NCBI GenBank assembly: GCA_910577215.1
Contig: CAJTMQ010000023.1
Location: forward strand, 1-20,620
DNA: 20,620 nt
DNA from: an uncultured Eubacterium sp.
GTDB taxonomy: Bacteria > Bacillota > Clostridia > Oscillospirales > Acutalibacteraceae
Reading direction: 5' to 3'
The notes beneath the pieces are model-generated. The model saw nothing but the letters and a program-made list of their open reading frames with translations, was not told the origin of the DNA and made no database searches. Every line of letters begins with the position of its first letter. Position 1 is the stretch's first letter. A program made the position numbers and the translations under genes. Shown one piece after another: positions 1 through 7,686 of the stretch.

Positions 1-24
1 TAAAAATAATTTTTTATAGATTTT

Positions 25-58
25 AGGGGACGATGATTCATCGTCCCCTCTATTTTTA
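25..58 (+). terminator. strong hairpin, probable intrinsic terminator
   Basis: A near-perfect stem of 12-13 pairs runs from 25 to 49 (left arm AGGGGACGATGA), then TCTATTTTTAAT on the plus strand. The U-rich side is on the plus strand, so it may end a gene lying to the left of the window. It also sits just past the stop of the minus-strand Na/Pi transporter gene and could serve both strands, although the minus-strand U-tract is poor. Confidence 0.7.
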
Positions 59-66
59 ATATTTAA

Positions 67-1815
67 TCAGTTTACTTTATATTTAATAAGATATTTTTCA
101 AATGCTTTCATAAAATTGGGGTCTGCACCGCTTTTTGCGGCTTTAAGATAGGAATGCGTCTGATAGCTTCTTTGCGATAATTCAATAATGCACACGGCAA
201 GGTTTGAGCAATGGTCTGCAATTCTTTCAAAGGAATTGACAATGTCAAAAAACAGCATGCCGTTATCAACACTGCATTCCCCGTTTTGCATTCTTTTTGC
301 GTGCAGCGCCCTTAGCTGTGCTTTTAAATTGTCTATAACCTGCTCTAGCGGCTCAATTGTCATTGCGAGTTCAACATCATCATTTATGAAAGCATCAACT
401 GCCTTGTCAATAATTTCACTTACCGCTCTGCTCATAATCTCAAGCTCTCTTGTTGCCTCGTCGGAAAAATGAATGTTTTCCATATGCATTTTACGCTTGT
501 TTTTCAGAATGTTGGCTCCGTAATCACCTATTCTTTCAAAATTTCCTATTGCGTGGGTAAGCTTTGAAATCTTCACCGAATCGTCAGTATTCAGCTTCAT
601 TGCACTTATGCGTACAAGGTATGTTTCAAGCTCGTCCTCATATGCATCAAGTTTTTTTTCATTTTCACTGATTATAGTATCCTTGGTATGCGAATATTCC
701 TTTATAAAATCAAGGCATAATGCAATATTTTTCTTTGCAAGAATTCCCATTGCATCACAGCGTTCCTTAGCCTTATCTATTGCATATGAAGGGGATATTA
801 AAAATCTTTTTTCAACAAGTGAAGTGCTGTTTTCATTGCTGTCATCTCTGATAACAGCACAGGCGAATTTCTCAAGCAGACCACCGAAGGGGAAGAGAAT
901 TGCGGTTGCAAATACATTGAATACGGTGTGAATAACGGCAATGTCTGCCGCATTAACGGTATTGTTAACAAAAGGCAGATCCACCGCAAAATGAATGCCG
1001 TAAAACAAAAGCATTGCTGCAAGCACGCCCACCGTGTTAAAAGCAAGATGTACGGCGGCTGTTCGTTTTGCGTTTCGGCTTGTCCCAACAGATGAAATAA
1101 TTGCGGTTATGCACGTTCCGATGTTTTGCCCGAGTATAATCGGAAATGCGGATGAAACCGTTATGGCACCCGTAGATGTAAGTGCCTGCAAAATTCCGAC
1201 CGAAGCGGAGGAGGACTGAATAATTGCCGTAAGCACCATACCTGCGAGAACACCTAGTACAGGATTGGAAAATTTAATAAGAAGATTTGTAAAGGATGGT
1301 AGATCTCTAAGCGGTGCCACTGCACTGCTCATTGCCTCCATTCCGAACATCAGAACAGAAAAACCAAGCAGAATTGATCCGATATTCTTCTTTTTTTCTT
1401 GCTTGCAGAAGAGGAACAGAATAATGCCTGCCAGTGCCAATACGGGCGTAAAGGAGGACGGCTTGAGCAAGCTTATAAAAATGTTGGAACTTTCAATACC
1501 TGTTAAGGACAGCAGCCAGCTTGTTATTGTTGTTCCTATATTTGCGCCCATAATTATGCCGATAACCTGACTGAGTGTCATAATTTTAGAATTAACAAAG
1601 CCGACAGCCATTACTGTTACGGCAGAGGAGGACTGAATAACAGCGGTAACACCTGCTCCTAAAAGCAGTCCTTTAATTCTGCTGTTTGTCATTTTTTCTA
1701 AAACGGATTCAAATTTTCCGCCGCCGAGTCTTTCAAGCGAGCTTCCCATATAGTTCATACCAAACAAAAAAAGAGAGAGTCCGCCGATTAAAGATAAAAT
1801 ATTAAATATGCTCAT
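67..1815 (-). CDS. Na/Pi cotransporter family protein with C-terminal PhoU-like domain
   Basis: Membrane protein of 582 residues of the NptA/PNaS family, which couples sodium entry to phosphate uptake or export. The N-terminal half holds two inverted-repeat transport units. Each has the family signature QSSS (about residues 61-64 and 200-203) followed by a glycine-rich GANIGTT or GQNIGTC segment (about 90 and 229). Hydrophobic helices fill residues 1-310. From about 340 to 565 the protein is soluble and helical with the E/D-rich pattern of PhoU repeats, the usual architecture of the bacterial two-domain members. An in-frame GTG at 1824 extends the frame, but ATG at 1815 has GGTGAT seven bases upstream and starts in the usual place, so I prefer it. 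It appears monocistronic. Substrate is inferred from the family; no phosphate-responsive site was recognised nearby. Confidence 0.9.
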   Translation of the reverse strand: MSIFNILSLIGGLSLFLFGMNYMGSSLERLGGGKFESVLEKMTNSRIKGLLLGAGVTAVIQSSSAVTVMAVGFVNSKIMTLSQVIGIIMGANIGTTITSWLLSLTGIESSNIFISLLKPSSFTPVLALAGIILFLFCKQEKKKNIGSILLGFSVLMFGMEAMSSAVAPLRDLPSFTNLLIKFSNPVLGVLAGMVLTAIIQSSSASVGILQALTSTGAITVSSAFPIILGQNIGTCITAIISSVGTSRNAKRTAAVHLAFNTVGVLAAMLLFYGIHFAVDLPFVNNTVNAADIAVIHTVFNVFATAILFPFGGLLEKFACAVIRDDSNENSTSLVEKRFLISPSYAIDKAKERCDAMGILAKKNIALCLDFIKEYSHTKDTIISENEKKLDAYEDELETYLVRISAMKLNTDDSVKISKLTHAIGNFERIGDYGANILKNKRKMHMENIHFSDEATRELEIMSRAVSEIIDKAVDAFINDDVELAMTIEPLEQVIDNLKAQLRALHAKRMQNGECSVDNGMLFFDIVNSFERIADHCSNLAVCIIELSQRSYQTHSYLKAAKSGADPNFMKAFEKYLIKYKVN

Positions 1816-1917
1816 TTTAATCACCGTAAAGCAGATTAATACAGTTTGGTAAAATAACAGTTCAGTTTTTGTAAAATCTGAGTTGAATTTTAACTTACAG
1901 GTATATTATGCGAAATC

Positions 1918-1948
1918 AATAAAAGTCCGCTTCGGCTTGAAGCGGACT
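1918..1948 (-). terminator. intrinsic terminator downstream of the small-protein gene
   Basis: A ten-pair stem (AGTCCGCTTC with GAAGCGGACT, 1924-1948) with a five-base loop is followed on the minus strand by TTTTATTG. It ends the minus-strand transcript of the 62-residue gene and separates it from the Na/Pi transporter gene. Confidence 0.85.
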
Positions 1949-1953
1949 GCTGT

Positions 1954-2142
1954 TTATAAATCATCTGCATCCTGAACAGGGTCTTCGTATTCACCGTTAT
2001 AAAAGGTGTCTGCCGTCATACCCGTGTAGCTTCCGTTGGTATCGCTCTGTACCATATCGGGGCTGATGTAAGATGTAAGGTCAATAATTTTTTTGCCGTT
2101 GATATTTTCTTCTTTTTGCTTATTTTTTTTATTTTTGTTCAT
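1954..2142 (-). CDS. small acidic-tailed protein, 62 residues, function unknown
   Basis: A short soluble protein with a very lysine/asparagine-rich start (about residues 1-18) and an acidic end, PVQDADDL. A central NGSYTGM segment is notable: short clostridial proteins with a DPNGSYTG-like centre and a QDADDL tail recur in my knowledge of the group, but I cannot name a characterised function. The start is well supported by GAGGTGATT directly upstream, and a strong terminator lies five bases past the stop. A small hairpin (2156-2170) precedes the ribosome binding site. It is 55 bases downstream of the 207-residue gene on the same strand and probably co-transcribed with it. No signal peptide or membrane helix is seen. 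Confidence 0.8.
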   Translation of the reverse strand: MNKNKKNKQKEENINGKKIIDLTSYISPDMVQSDTNGSYTGMTADTFYNGEYEDPVQDADDL

Positions 2143-2197
2143 AAAAAATCACCTCGCTCATATTGTGAGCAAAGGTGTTTTTTTTATACCTGTTCAA

Positions 2198-2821
2198 TTA
2201 TATTTTTTCAACATCTATAACAGCAATTTTATCCATAAAGGCTTTTGGCGTTATAACCTCGCCCATCTCAAGGAAATCATCCATATTAAGATTAAAGTTG
2301 TTAACAAAAACAGGTGTTTTCTCGTATTCAATGTCAATATGGAGTCTTTTTGCATCCTCAATAATATGCGTTGAATCATAATGGTTGCAGTCATAATATC
2401 TGCAGGCGTGTATTTCATGGTTTTTTATATATTGAAGCACAATATTTCTGCTTGATTTTGAAATTGAAATATAGGCGGGAATATCCTTTGAAAGGGTCTG
2501 CCCCATTGTAATCTGGGCAACAGCCTTACATGCACCCGAGTTTAAAAAGAATTCATTTATGAAAATGCTTTCAAGCGTACTTGTGTCATCCGGCACAACG
2601 ATTGCCAGAATATTTTTAGATGTTTTGTTCGGATAATAGGATTTAACAAATTCCTTGAAATAATGCTGGCTTTCTGCAATTTTTTTTGCAAATGAATGAT
2701 AAAAAGGAATATTAGGCTGGCTTGAAATGCCGGGCAGGGTGAATGCCTTGAACTCCTGTGACACCTTGTCATATATAAGAATATTTGTATTTGTAATGAT
2801 AACAGGAATAGCTTTTGCCAT
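2198..2821 (-). CDS. uncharacterised protein, possibly a degenerate MreB/actin-like fold
   Basis: Soluble protein of 207 residues without a signal peptide. I recognise no named family. From about residue 70 to 135 the pattern ILAIVVPDDTSTLES, then a helix ending NSGACKAVAQITMGQ, then a short strand pair (AYISISKSSRNIVLQYI) resembles the MreB segment where VPSGVTEVE is followed by AGAREVYLIEEP and the phosphate-2 loop. The DIGGGT nucleotide-binding motif expected there is replaced by ISISKSS, and the protein is about 60% of MreB length, so any actin fold would be degenerate and probably not an ATPase. In-frame TTG (2839) and ATG (2833) starts exist. ATG 2821 is preferred because GAGG lies upstream, though at a long 12-base spacing. 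It is divergent from the DUF3048 gene and followed by the 62-residue gene. Confidence 0.75.
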   Translation of the reverse strand: MAKAIPVIITNTNILIYDKVSQEFKAFTLPGISSQPNIPFYHSFAKKIAESQHYFKEFVKSYYPNKTSKNILAIVVPDDTSTLESIFINEFFLNSGACKAVAQITMGQTLSKDIPAYISISKSSRNIVLQYIKNHEIHACRYYDCNHYDSTHIIEDAKRLHIDIEYEKTPVFVNNFNLNMDDFLEMGEVITPKAFMDKIAVIDVEKI

Positions 2822-2855
2822 ATTTTTACACATCCTCAATTTATATTCTTATATT

Positions 2856-2884
2856 ATTTTACTACATATTGTATTTTAAATCAA
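2856..2884 (-). promoter_or_regulatory. candidate sigma-A promoter for the 207-residue gene
   Basis: On the minus strand TTGATT (2884-2879) and TAAAAT (2861-2856) are 17 bases apart, about 35 bases before the chosen start. The region is very AT-rich, so chance matches are possible. Confidence 0.5.
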
Positions 2885-2900
2885 ATATTTTAAAAACATA

Positions 2901-2928
2901 TTGAATTATTATATTAATATGTTAAAAT
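2901..2928 (+). promoter_or_regulatory. candidate sigma-A promoter for the DUF3048 operon
   Basis: TTGAAT and TAAAAT are separated by 16 bases and lie 46 bases before the start codon. They form a divergent pair with the minus-strand promoter at 2856-2884. A five-pair hairpin (GGGAT/ATCCC, 2946-2959) directly abuts the ribosome binding site GGAGGAG at 2960 and could influence translation. Confidence 0.5.
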
Positions 2929-2973
2929 AAAGTGAAAAGATTTGTGGGATAAAAATCCCGGAGGAGAATTAAA

Positions 2974-4137
2974 ATGGAAAACAGAAAAAATGAATTTGAA
3001 GATGGGGCCGTTTCTTTCAGCGAATGGCAGGGAAATGACGGCGGAAAGTCTCATAAAGGTAAAAAGAATAAGAATATTATAATTGCCGTAGCAGCAGTGG
3101 TTGCAGTTATTGCTATTGTGTGCGGTATTTATTTTGGATGTTTTTACGGTAAGAGTGAGGAGGAAAGCACAACTGAAATACCTTCCTCAAGTACTACCGC
3201 AGCACCTGTTGTTATTACCAATCCTTTAACGGGTGAATCTGATTATAATGCCGGGGCAGTAGGAAAGAGACCGATAGCTGTTGTTATTGATAATGCATCA
3301 GGAGCAAGACCGCAGTATAATATTGATACACCCGATATTATTGTTGAAGGTGAAGTGGAAGGCGGAGAAACACGTATGCTCTGGCTTTATGCAGATATGA
3401 CAAATCTGCCTGAAATGGTTGGTCCTAACCGTTCGGCACGCCCGAGCTATGTGCAGTTTTCAGAGTTATTTGATTCAATTTTTGTTCACTTCGGCGGCAG
3501 CCACAGTAAGGGTAACTATGTTGGAGGATATGAGGTTATTGCTCAGGATAATGTTGATGATATAGACGGAATGAGCGTTTCTTCATGTTTCAAGCGTACA
3601 AATGATAAAGTAAGCCCGCACAATGCAGTTTTACTGGGGGACAAGCTTGTTGCTGCAATTGAAAGCAAGAATTACAGAACTGATTTGAATGAAAGCTCTT
3701 TTTCAGCATTAAGCTTCAATGAAAAGATAAGTGCGTTGTCGGACACGGTATGTAACAGTGTTAAGGTTAAGGTTTCTTCCAGATCAGCAACACGCACCTT
3801 AACATATAACAGCGCTCAACAGGTTTATACAAACGAAAGTGATTACAGAACACCTGTAAGCTTTACAAATGTTATTGTTATGTTTGCAGATTCTACATAC
3901 ATTGATAAGGATAATTATAAGGGTTCAGGCAAAACGGAAACCTACCTTAATTATTCTTTAACAAGCGGCAGAGGTCAGCTTATTTCCTGCGGTACAGTTG
4001 TTGATTTCAACTGGAGTGTTGATAACGGAAAGCTTTCATTTAAGGATTTGAATGGAAAAGAACTTAATCTTAATCCGGGAAGAAGCTGGATATGCCTTGC
4101 GTCTTCAAACCACGAAGGCAGTGTGACTATCGGATAA
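2974..4137 (+). CDS. DUF3048 domain-containing protein, YerB-like, membrane anchored
   Basis: Protein of 387 residues. Residues 1-34 are charged and cytoplasmic, 35-57 form one hydrophobic helix, and 62-80 are a Ser/Thr/Glu-rich linker. The extracytoplasmic DUF3048 region follows with its hallmark features: RPIAVVIDN near residue 99, an ARPQ...D..VEGEVEGGETR stretch (112-134) and GPNRSARPSY (150-159). Bacillus YerB, the reference member, is a lipoprotein; here the anchor is a transmembrane helix and no lipobox is evident. The biochemical role of the family is unknown. The start is fixed by GGAGGAG eight bases upstream. It is the first gene of an operon with two small membrane proteins, the next starting 20 bases after its stop. 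Confidence 0.9.
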   Translation: MENRKNEFEDGAVSFSEWQGNDGGKSHKGKKNKNIIIAVAAVVAVIAIVCGIYFGCFYGKSEEESTTEIPSSSTTAAPVVITNPLTGESDYNAGAVGKRPIAVVIDNASGARPQYNIDTPDIIVEGEVEGGETRMLWLYADMTNLPEMVGPNRSARPSYVQFSELFDSIFVHFGGSHSKGNYVGGYEVIAQDNVDDIDGMSVSSCFKRTNDKVSPHNAVLLGDKLVAAIESKNYRTDLNESSFSALSFNEKISALSDTVCNSVKVKVSSRSATRTLTYNSAQQVYTNESDYRTPVSFTNVIVMFADSTYIDKDNYKGSGKTETYLNYSLTSGRGQLISCGTVVDFNWSVDNGKLSFKDLNGKELNLNPGRSWICLASSNHEGSVTIG

Positions 4138-4157
4138 TTATTAAGAGGAGGATTACA

Positions 4158-5021
4158 ATGGGAATACCGATTATTATTCCGACAAGCAGAGCCTCATTTA
4201 AGCCATGGATTAAAATTGTAGGAGTTATACTTATTGCTGTAGGCATATGGGTTACTGTAAGCAATGTGGATTTTAAAGAGGTTGAGCTTGTACCTGAATG
4301 CACTGTTGCGTTTTCAGATATGAATAAAACAGATGTTTATGAAACAACGGATATGATTGTGTTTGATTCATTCGCTACAACCACAAAAGATAATAAAAAA
4401 ACAGAGTATTTCTTAGTTGGTATTTGGGAGGATGATGAAACTCTTAAATATGCGACGCTTGTTACAGATAAATCGGATGGATGGCTTTATACAGAACTTC
4501 AGGATTATTACAATGATTCTTCCTTATGGGTAGGGGATTGCAGAATACCGATGTTCTATACTGTTACTAAATTAAGTAGTTTGGACAAGGAACTGCAGGA
4601 TTGGTATTATGAACGTATTGATTATTATGCAGCAGAGTATGATTACAATTATGAATCAGCTGGTTTAGTTCTTCACTATGCATGTGATACCCCGGATGAT
4701 TTTGCACAGTACAAGCAGGAAGCTGATAAGGATAATAAAACAAACATTATTCTTGCCGCTGCTTTTATACTCGGCGGTTTACTCTGTGAGGCAGTCGGCT
4801 TTATACTCAGCAACAATGATAAGAAGAAAGCCCAGGCTTATGCTCAGGCTAATGCTCAATATTATAATCCGGGGCAGACAGGCACATATTATCAGCCCGA
4901 AACGTTAAATCAAAATACGGCGGCTGAACCTGTTCAGCAGGAATACGTATCTGCTGCAGCTCCGATTGCGTCCTGTGAAGAAAAAATGCCGGATGATTCA
5001 GATGATAAAACAGAAGGATAA
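4158..5021 (+). CDS. two-helix membrane protein, paralogue A of a tandem pair
   Basis: Protein of 287 residues, no recognised family. Helix 1 spans about residues 18-36 and helix 2 about 196-217. Between them is an extracytoplasmic domain rich in Tyr, Asp and Glu. The tail (218-287) is Gln/Ala/Tyr-rich, contains a YYNP motif and ends acidic. The next gene encodes a clear relative: both share FVP/LVPE after helix 1, a D-x-VYE motif, EY(F/Y)LV, a D-E-T-(L/I)-K stretch, LG/VG-(D/N)C and a cytoplasmic YYNP. The ATG at 4158 follows AGAGGAGG; an upstream in-frame ATG at 4092 lies inside the DUF3048 gene and lacks such a site. Co-transcribed with DUF3048. It may act with it at the cell envelope, but this is only inference from position. 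Confidence 0.85.
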   Translation: MGIPIIIPTSRASFKPWIKIVGVILIAVGIWVTVSNVDFKEVELVPECTVAFSDMNKTDVYETTDMIVFDSFATTTKDNKKTEYFLVGIWEDDETLKYATLVTDKSDGWLYTELQDYYNDSSLWVGDCRIPMFYTVTKLSSLDKELQDWYYERIDYYAAEYDYNYESAGLVLHYACDTPDDFAQYKQEADKDNKTNIILAAAFILGGLLCEAVGFILSNNDKKKAQAYAQANAQYYNPGQTGTYYQPETLNQNTAAEPVQQEYVSAAAPIASCEEKMPDDSDDKTEG

Positions 5022-5026
5022 ATTGT

Positions 5027-5734
5027 ATGAATGTACAGAATAGTTCTTTTGACTATACACCTAAAAAAAGCAGAGCACCTAAAATAATTGCACAAATATT
5101 ATCTGTTTTATTTGTTTTTGTGATGGCAATAATATTTATTGTTGCAGTAACAATTACAGAACCCGAGTTTGTTCCTTATGAATCAGTTAATCTGTATAAT
5201 GCGGATTCCGACAATGTGTATGAATTGCGGGATTTGACTGTGGTTTCAAATTATGCAGCAGATGATTATTCAGAGTATTACCTTGTGCTTTTACCATATA
5301 AGGATGAAACAATAAAAGCGGCTTCGCTTTGCTGTGATAAATACAGCGATTTGAATCTTTATATACAAAAATATATGAGAGATAATAATGCTGAATTAGG
5401 GAACTGTGTTGTCAGCGTAGGTGCAACAGTTAACAGTATGGATATACTGTATGACAGCACGATAGCAGTGTATGAAAATGCAGTTGAAGGCTTGAAAGAA
5501 AGCGGACTCAATGTAATGTCCACTGAATTATCTTTAGAATTTGTATGCTTACCTGATGGATCTGATTTTGAAGAATACTGCCGTTCGGAAAAATCATTTA
5601 ATCATGTAATGACCATTGTGGTTTTCGTTCTTTTGATTTTAGGCATCGTTGCAGTTGTGTTCAGCTATAGAGAAAGAAAAGGGCAGGATGGTACGGCAGT
5701 ATATTATAATCCTGACTTCAAACCGCAGTATTAA
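5027..5734 (+). CDS. two-helix membrane protein, paralogue B of a tandem pair
   Basis: Protein of 235 residues with the same topology as its upstream neighbour: helix 1 at about 20-43, an extracytoplasmic domain 44-190, helix 2 at about 193-213, and a short tail ending in YYNPDFKPQY. The shared motifs with paralogue A (FVPYE after helix 1, DNVYELRDL, EYYLVLLP, DETIKAASL, LGNC) show tandem duplication followed by strong divergence; the long Gln-rich tail of paralogue A is missing. It starts five bases after the previous stop with GAAGGA as ribosome binding site, so translation is probably coupled. A strong bidirectional terminator follows at 5794. No enzymatic motif is visible; function unknown. 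Confidence 0.85.
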   Translation: MNVQNSSFDYTPKKSRAPKIIAQILSVLFVFVMAIIFIVAVTITEPEFVPYESVNLYNADSDNVYELRDLTVVSNYAADDYSEYYLVLLPYKDETIKAASLCCDKYSDLNLYIQKYMRDNNAELGNCVVSVGATVNSMDILYDSTIAVYENAVEGLKESGLNVMSTELSLEFVCLPDGSDFEEYCRSEKSFNHVMTIVVFVLLILGIVAVVFSYRERKGQDGTAVYYNPDFKPQY

Positions 5735-5793
5735 AACAGGAAACCTGATAAAATAAAACCTGACATTCTCGTTGAAGTCAGGACTTTGATAAC

Positions 5794-5831
5794 AAAAAGG
5801 CTTATTTACCATTTGGTAAATAAGCCTTTTT
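5794..5831. terminator. bidirectional intrinsic terminator
   Basis: A perfect 17-pair stem (arms 5794-5810 and 5815-5831, loop ATTT) begins with AAAAA and ends with TTTTT, so it gives a U-tract in both directions. It separates the convergent DUF3048 operon (plus) and ugd-DUF5662 transcript (minus). Confidence 0.92.
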
Positions 5832-5834
5832 GTG

Positions 5835-6356
5835 CTATTTTAAATTTTTGAGGTATCTGAAGGTTTCATCTTCACCCTTTTCTTTCAGCATTACAAGAAG
5901 TTTTTCCAGAAGTGCTGATGTATTCGGGTGAATCAGTATCCTGCTTTTTGCCCTCTGAAAATATTGCAGAGGATGTTCGGTTGTATAGTTTTTACCCTGA
6001 TATATTTTACTTGCGGCAACTCTGTCACAGAACATTTCTTTAACATATTTTAGCGGCATTTCAACAGGCTCCATACGCTTTGTTTCGGGGTTGTAATCCA
6101 TCCAGTATTCATAATGATGACGGTTTCGGCCCTTATGATGCAGCCATGCGGCGGAATAGCCTGTTTGCTCCCGCTCAACCTCATTCGGTGAACGTGTGCC
6201 TGCATAATATTTTGCACCGGGTATGAATTCCGTTAATGAATACTTTGATAAATCATGCCGTAATCCCTGAAAAGGAATACCTGCTTTAATGCAGTGGCGG
6301 ATCACCTGATGCCTATGCCGTGTAATTGTTTTGAAGTGTGAAAGTGCTTTTGACAT
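5835..6356 (-). CDS. DUF5662 family protein
   Basis: Soluble protein of 173 residues. Family features are a His-rich helix at the start (HRHQVIRHC, 14-22), the HDLSK motif (34-38) in a context of a kinase-independent HD-like metal site, and HHKGRNRHHYEYW (73-85). The spaced His and Asp residues suggest metal binding, but this is inference. No biochemical function is established that I know of; related proteins occur in Firmicutes genomes and phages. It lies 28 bases after the ugd stop on the same strand and probably shares that transcript, ending at the terminator at 5794. The ribosome binding site is weak (AGGA about 11 bases upstream), consistent with read-through translation in an operon. 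Confidence 0.85.
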   Translation of the reverse strand: MSKALSHFKTITRHRHQVIRHCIKAGIPFQGLRHDLSKYSLTEFIPGAKYYAGTRSPNEVEREQTGYSAAWLHHKGRNRHHYEYWMDYNPETKRMEPVEMPLKYVKEMFCDRVAASKIYQGKNYTTEHPLQYFQRAKSRILIHPNTSALLEKLLVMLKEKGEDETFRYLKNLK

Positions 6357-6384
6357 AATTGTGCCGGTCCTGTTTAAGTGTTAA

Positions 6385-7605
6385 TTAATCTCTGCCGTAA
6401 ATATCTCTTGTGTAAACCTTTTCTTCAACATCAAGCAGCTCATCGTTCATTCGGTTTGCGATAATAACATTTGATTGCTTTTTGAATTCATCAAGATTAT
6501 TAACAACAAGATTATGGCAGAAAACGGAATTGTCTTCAAGAGTCGGTTCATAAATAATAACGTTAACGCCCTCTTTTTTCAGACGTTTAATAACTCCCTG
6601 AATAGAGCTCTGGCGAAAGTTATCCGAATTTGCCTTCATTGTTAAACGGTAAACACCGACAGTTGCCGGTTTTTCATCACTGTGATTGGATTTTTTCAAT
6701 ATGCATTCGGCAACATAGTCCTTACGCGTTGTGTTGGACTCTACAATGGCTTTTATAAGATTTTCGGGTACATCTGCATAATTTGCCAAAAGCTGCTTTG
6801 TATCCTTCGGCAGGCAGTATCCTCCGTATCCGAAGGATGGGTTATTGTAGTGGGTTCCGATTCTGGGGTCTAATCCGATACCCTCAATAATCTGTTTTGA
6901 ATTAAGATTATGAATTTCAGCGTAGGTGTCAAGCTCGTTGAAGTAGCTTACACGAAGTGCAAGATAGGTGTTTGCAAAAAGCTTGACAGCCTCTGCCTCT
7001 GTTGGCTGCATAAATAAGGTGGGTATATTTTCTTTGATTGCACCCTGTGAAAGAAGTTCTGCAAAAGTGTGGGCAGCTTCTTCAAGCTCCTGATTATTCT
7101 TGGGAAAGCTTGCAATAATGCGGCTTGGATGAAGATTATCATATAATGCTCTTCCTTCACGCAGAAATTCAGGACTGAAAATTAATTTTGCATTAGGATA
7201 TTTTTTTGATGTTTCAGATGTGAAACCAACAGGGATTGTTGATTTGATAACCATTATTGCATCGGGGTTTATTTTAAGTACAAGTTCTATAACTGCTTCT
7301 ACGGAGCTTGTGTCAAAATAATTTTTTTCTGCATCATAGTTGGTAGGCGTTGAAATAATGACAAAATCTGCATTCTTATAAGCAAATTCGGCATCAGTTG
7401 TTGCAGTTAAATCAAGCTCTTTTGTTTCAAGGTATTCGGAGATTTCAGCATCAACAATAGGAGATATTCTGTTGTTGATCATTGCAGTTTTTTCCTCAAT
7501 AATATCAACAGCATATACTTTGTTATGCTGAGATAAAAGGATGGCATTGGACAGACCCACATAGCCTGTTCCTGCAACAGCGATTGTATAAGTGGTTTTG
7601 TTCAT
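6385..7605 (-). CDS. ugd: UDP-glucose 6-dehydrogenase (nucleotide-sugar dehydrogenase family)
   Basis: Enzyme of 406 residues that oxidises UDP-glucose to UDP-glucuronate with two NAD+, supplying precursors for capsule or other surface glycans. The N-terminal Rossmann domain shows VAGTGYVG (10-17). IISTPTN (84-89), KSTIPVG (121-127) and FSPEFLREG (143-151) are in place, as are the conserved K208 and N212. The catalytic cysteine is C264 in FGYGGYCLPKDT, and the C-terminal UDP-binding domain is complete. The sequence type (compact, about 400 residues) resembles the short Ugd form found with polysaccharide genes. A UDP-mannose or other UDP-sugar substrate cannot be excluded. The ribosome binding site AGAGGTG lies six bases upstream. 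A promoter candidate sits in the 3' end of dnaJ, and a DUF5662 gene follows. Confidence 0.93.
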   Translation of the reverse strand: MNKTTYTIAVAGTGYVGLSNAILLSQHNKVYAVDIIEEKTAMINNRISPIVDAEISEYLETKELDLTATTDAEFAYKNADFVIISTPTNYDAEKNYFDTSSVEAVIELVLKINPDAIMVIKSTIPVGFTSETSKKYPNAKLIFSPEFLREGRALYDNLHPSRIIASFPKNNQELEEAAHTFAELLSQGAIKENIPTLFMQPTEAEAVKLFANTYLALRVSYFNELDTYAEIHNLNSKQIIEGIGLDPRIGTHYNNPSFGYGGYCLPKDTKQLLANYADVPENLIKAIVESNTTRKDYVAECILKKSNHSDEKPATVGVYRLTMKANSDNFRQSSIQGVIKRLKKEGVNVIIYEPTLEDNSVFCHNLVVNNLDEFKKQSNVIIANRMNDELLDVEEKVYTRDIYGRD

Positions 7606-7617
7606 ATTTGCACCTCT

Positions 7618-7656
7618 AAAAAAAGTATAGGCGGCAAAATTTGTTTGCCACCTATA
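7618..7656 (-). terminator. intrinsic terminator of the hrcA-dnaJ operon
   Basis: On the minus strand a 13-pair stem (TATAGGTGGCAAA with TTTGCCGCCTATA, one U-G wobble) with a five-base loop is followed by CTTTTTTT. It lies eight bases past the dnaJ stop and directly before the ugd ribosome binding site, overlapping the candidate ugd promoter's -10 and start region. Confidence 0.85.
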
Positions 7657-7686
7657 TTATATATCATTTTTTCTTGAATTTGTCAA
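7656..7686 (-). promoter_or_regulatory. candidate ugd promoter inside the 3' end of dnaJ
   Basis: TTGACA (7686-7681) lies in the last codons of dnaJ and is followed after 17 bases by TATATA, or after 19 by TATAAT (7663-7656). The predicted transcript would start near 7650, inside the left arm of the dnaJ terminator, about 45 bases before the ugd start codon. Confidence 0.6.

Noticed and set aside
4092..4157. N-terminal extension of paralogue A starting at ATG 4092
   Set aside because: It lies within the DUF3048 coding region, has no ribosome binding site, and ATG 4158 has a strong AGAGGAGG site.
5711..5782. Eleven-pair long-range complement CCTGACTTCAA with TTGAAGTCAGG
   Set aside because: The left arm is inside the end of paralogue B and the loop is 50 bases; a far stronger terminator follows, so no function is supported.
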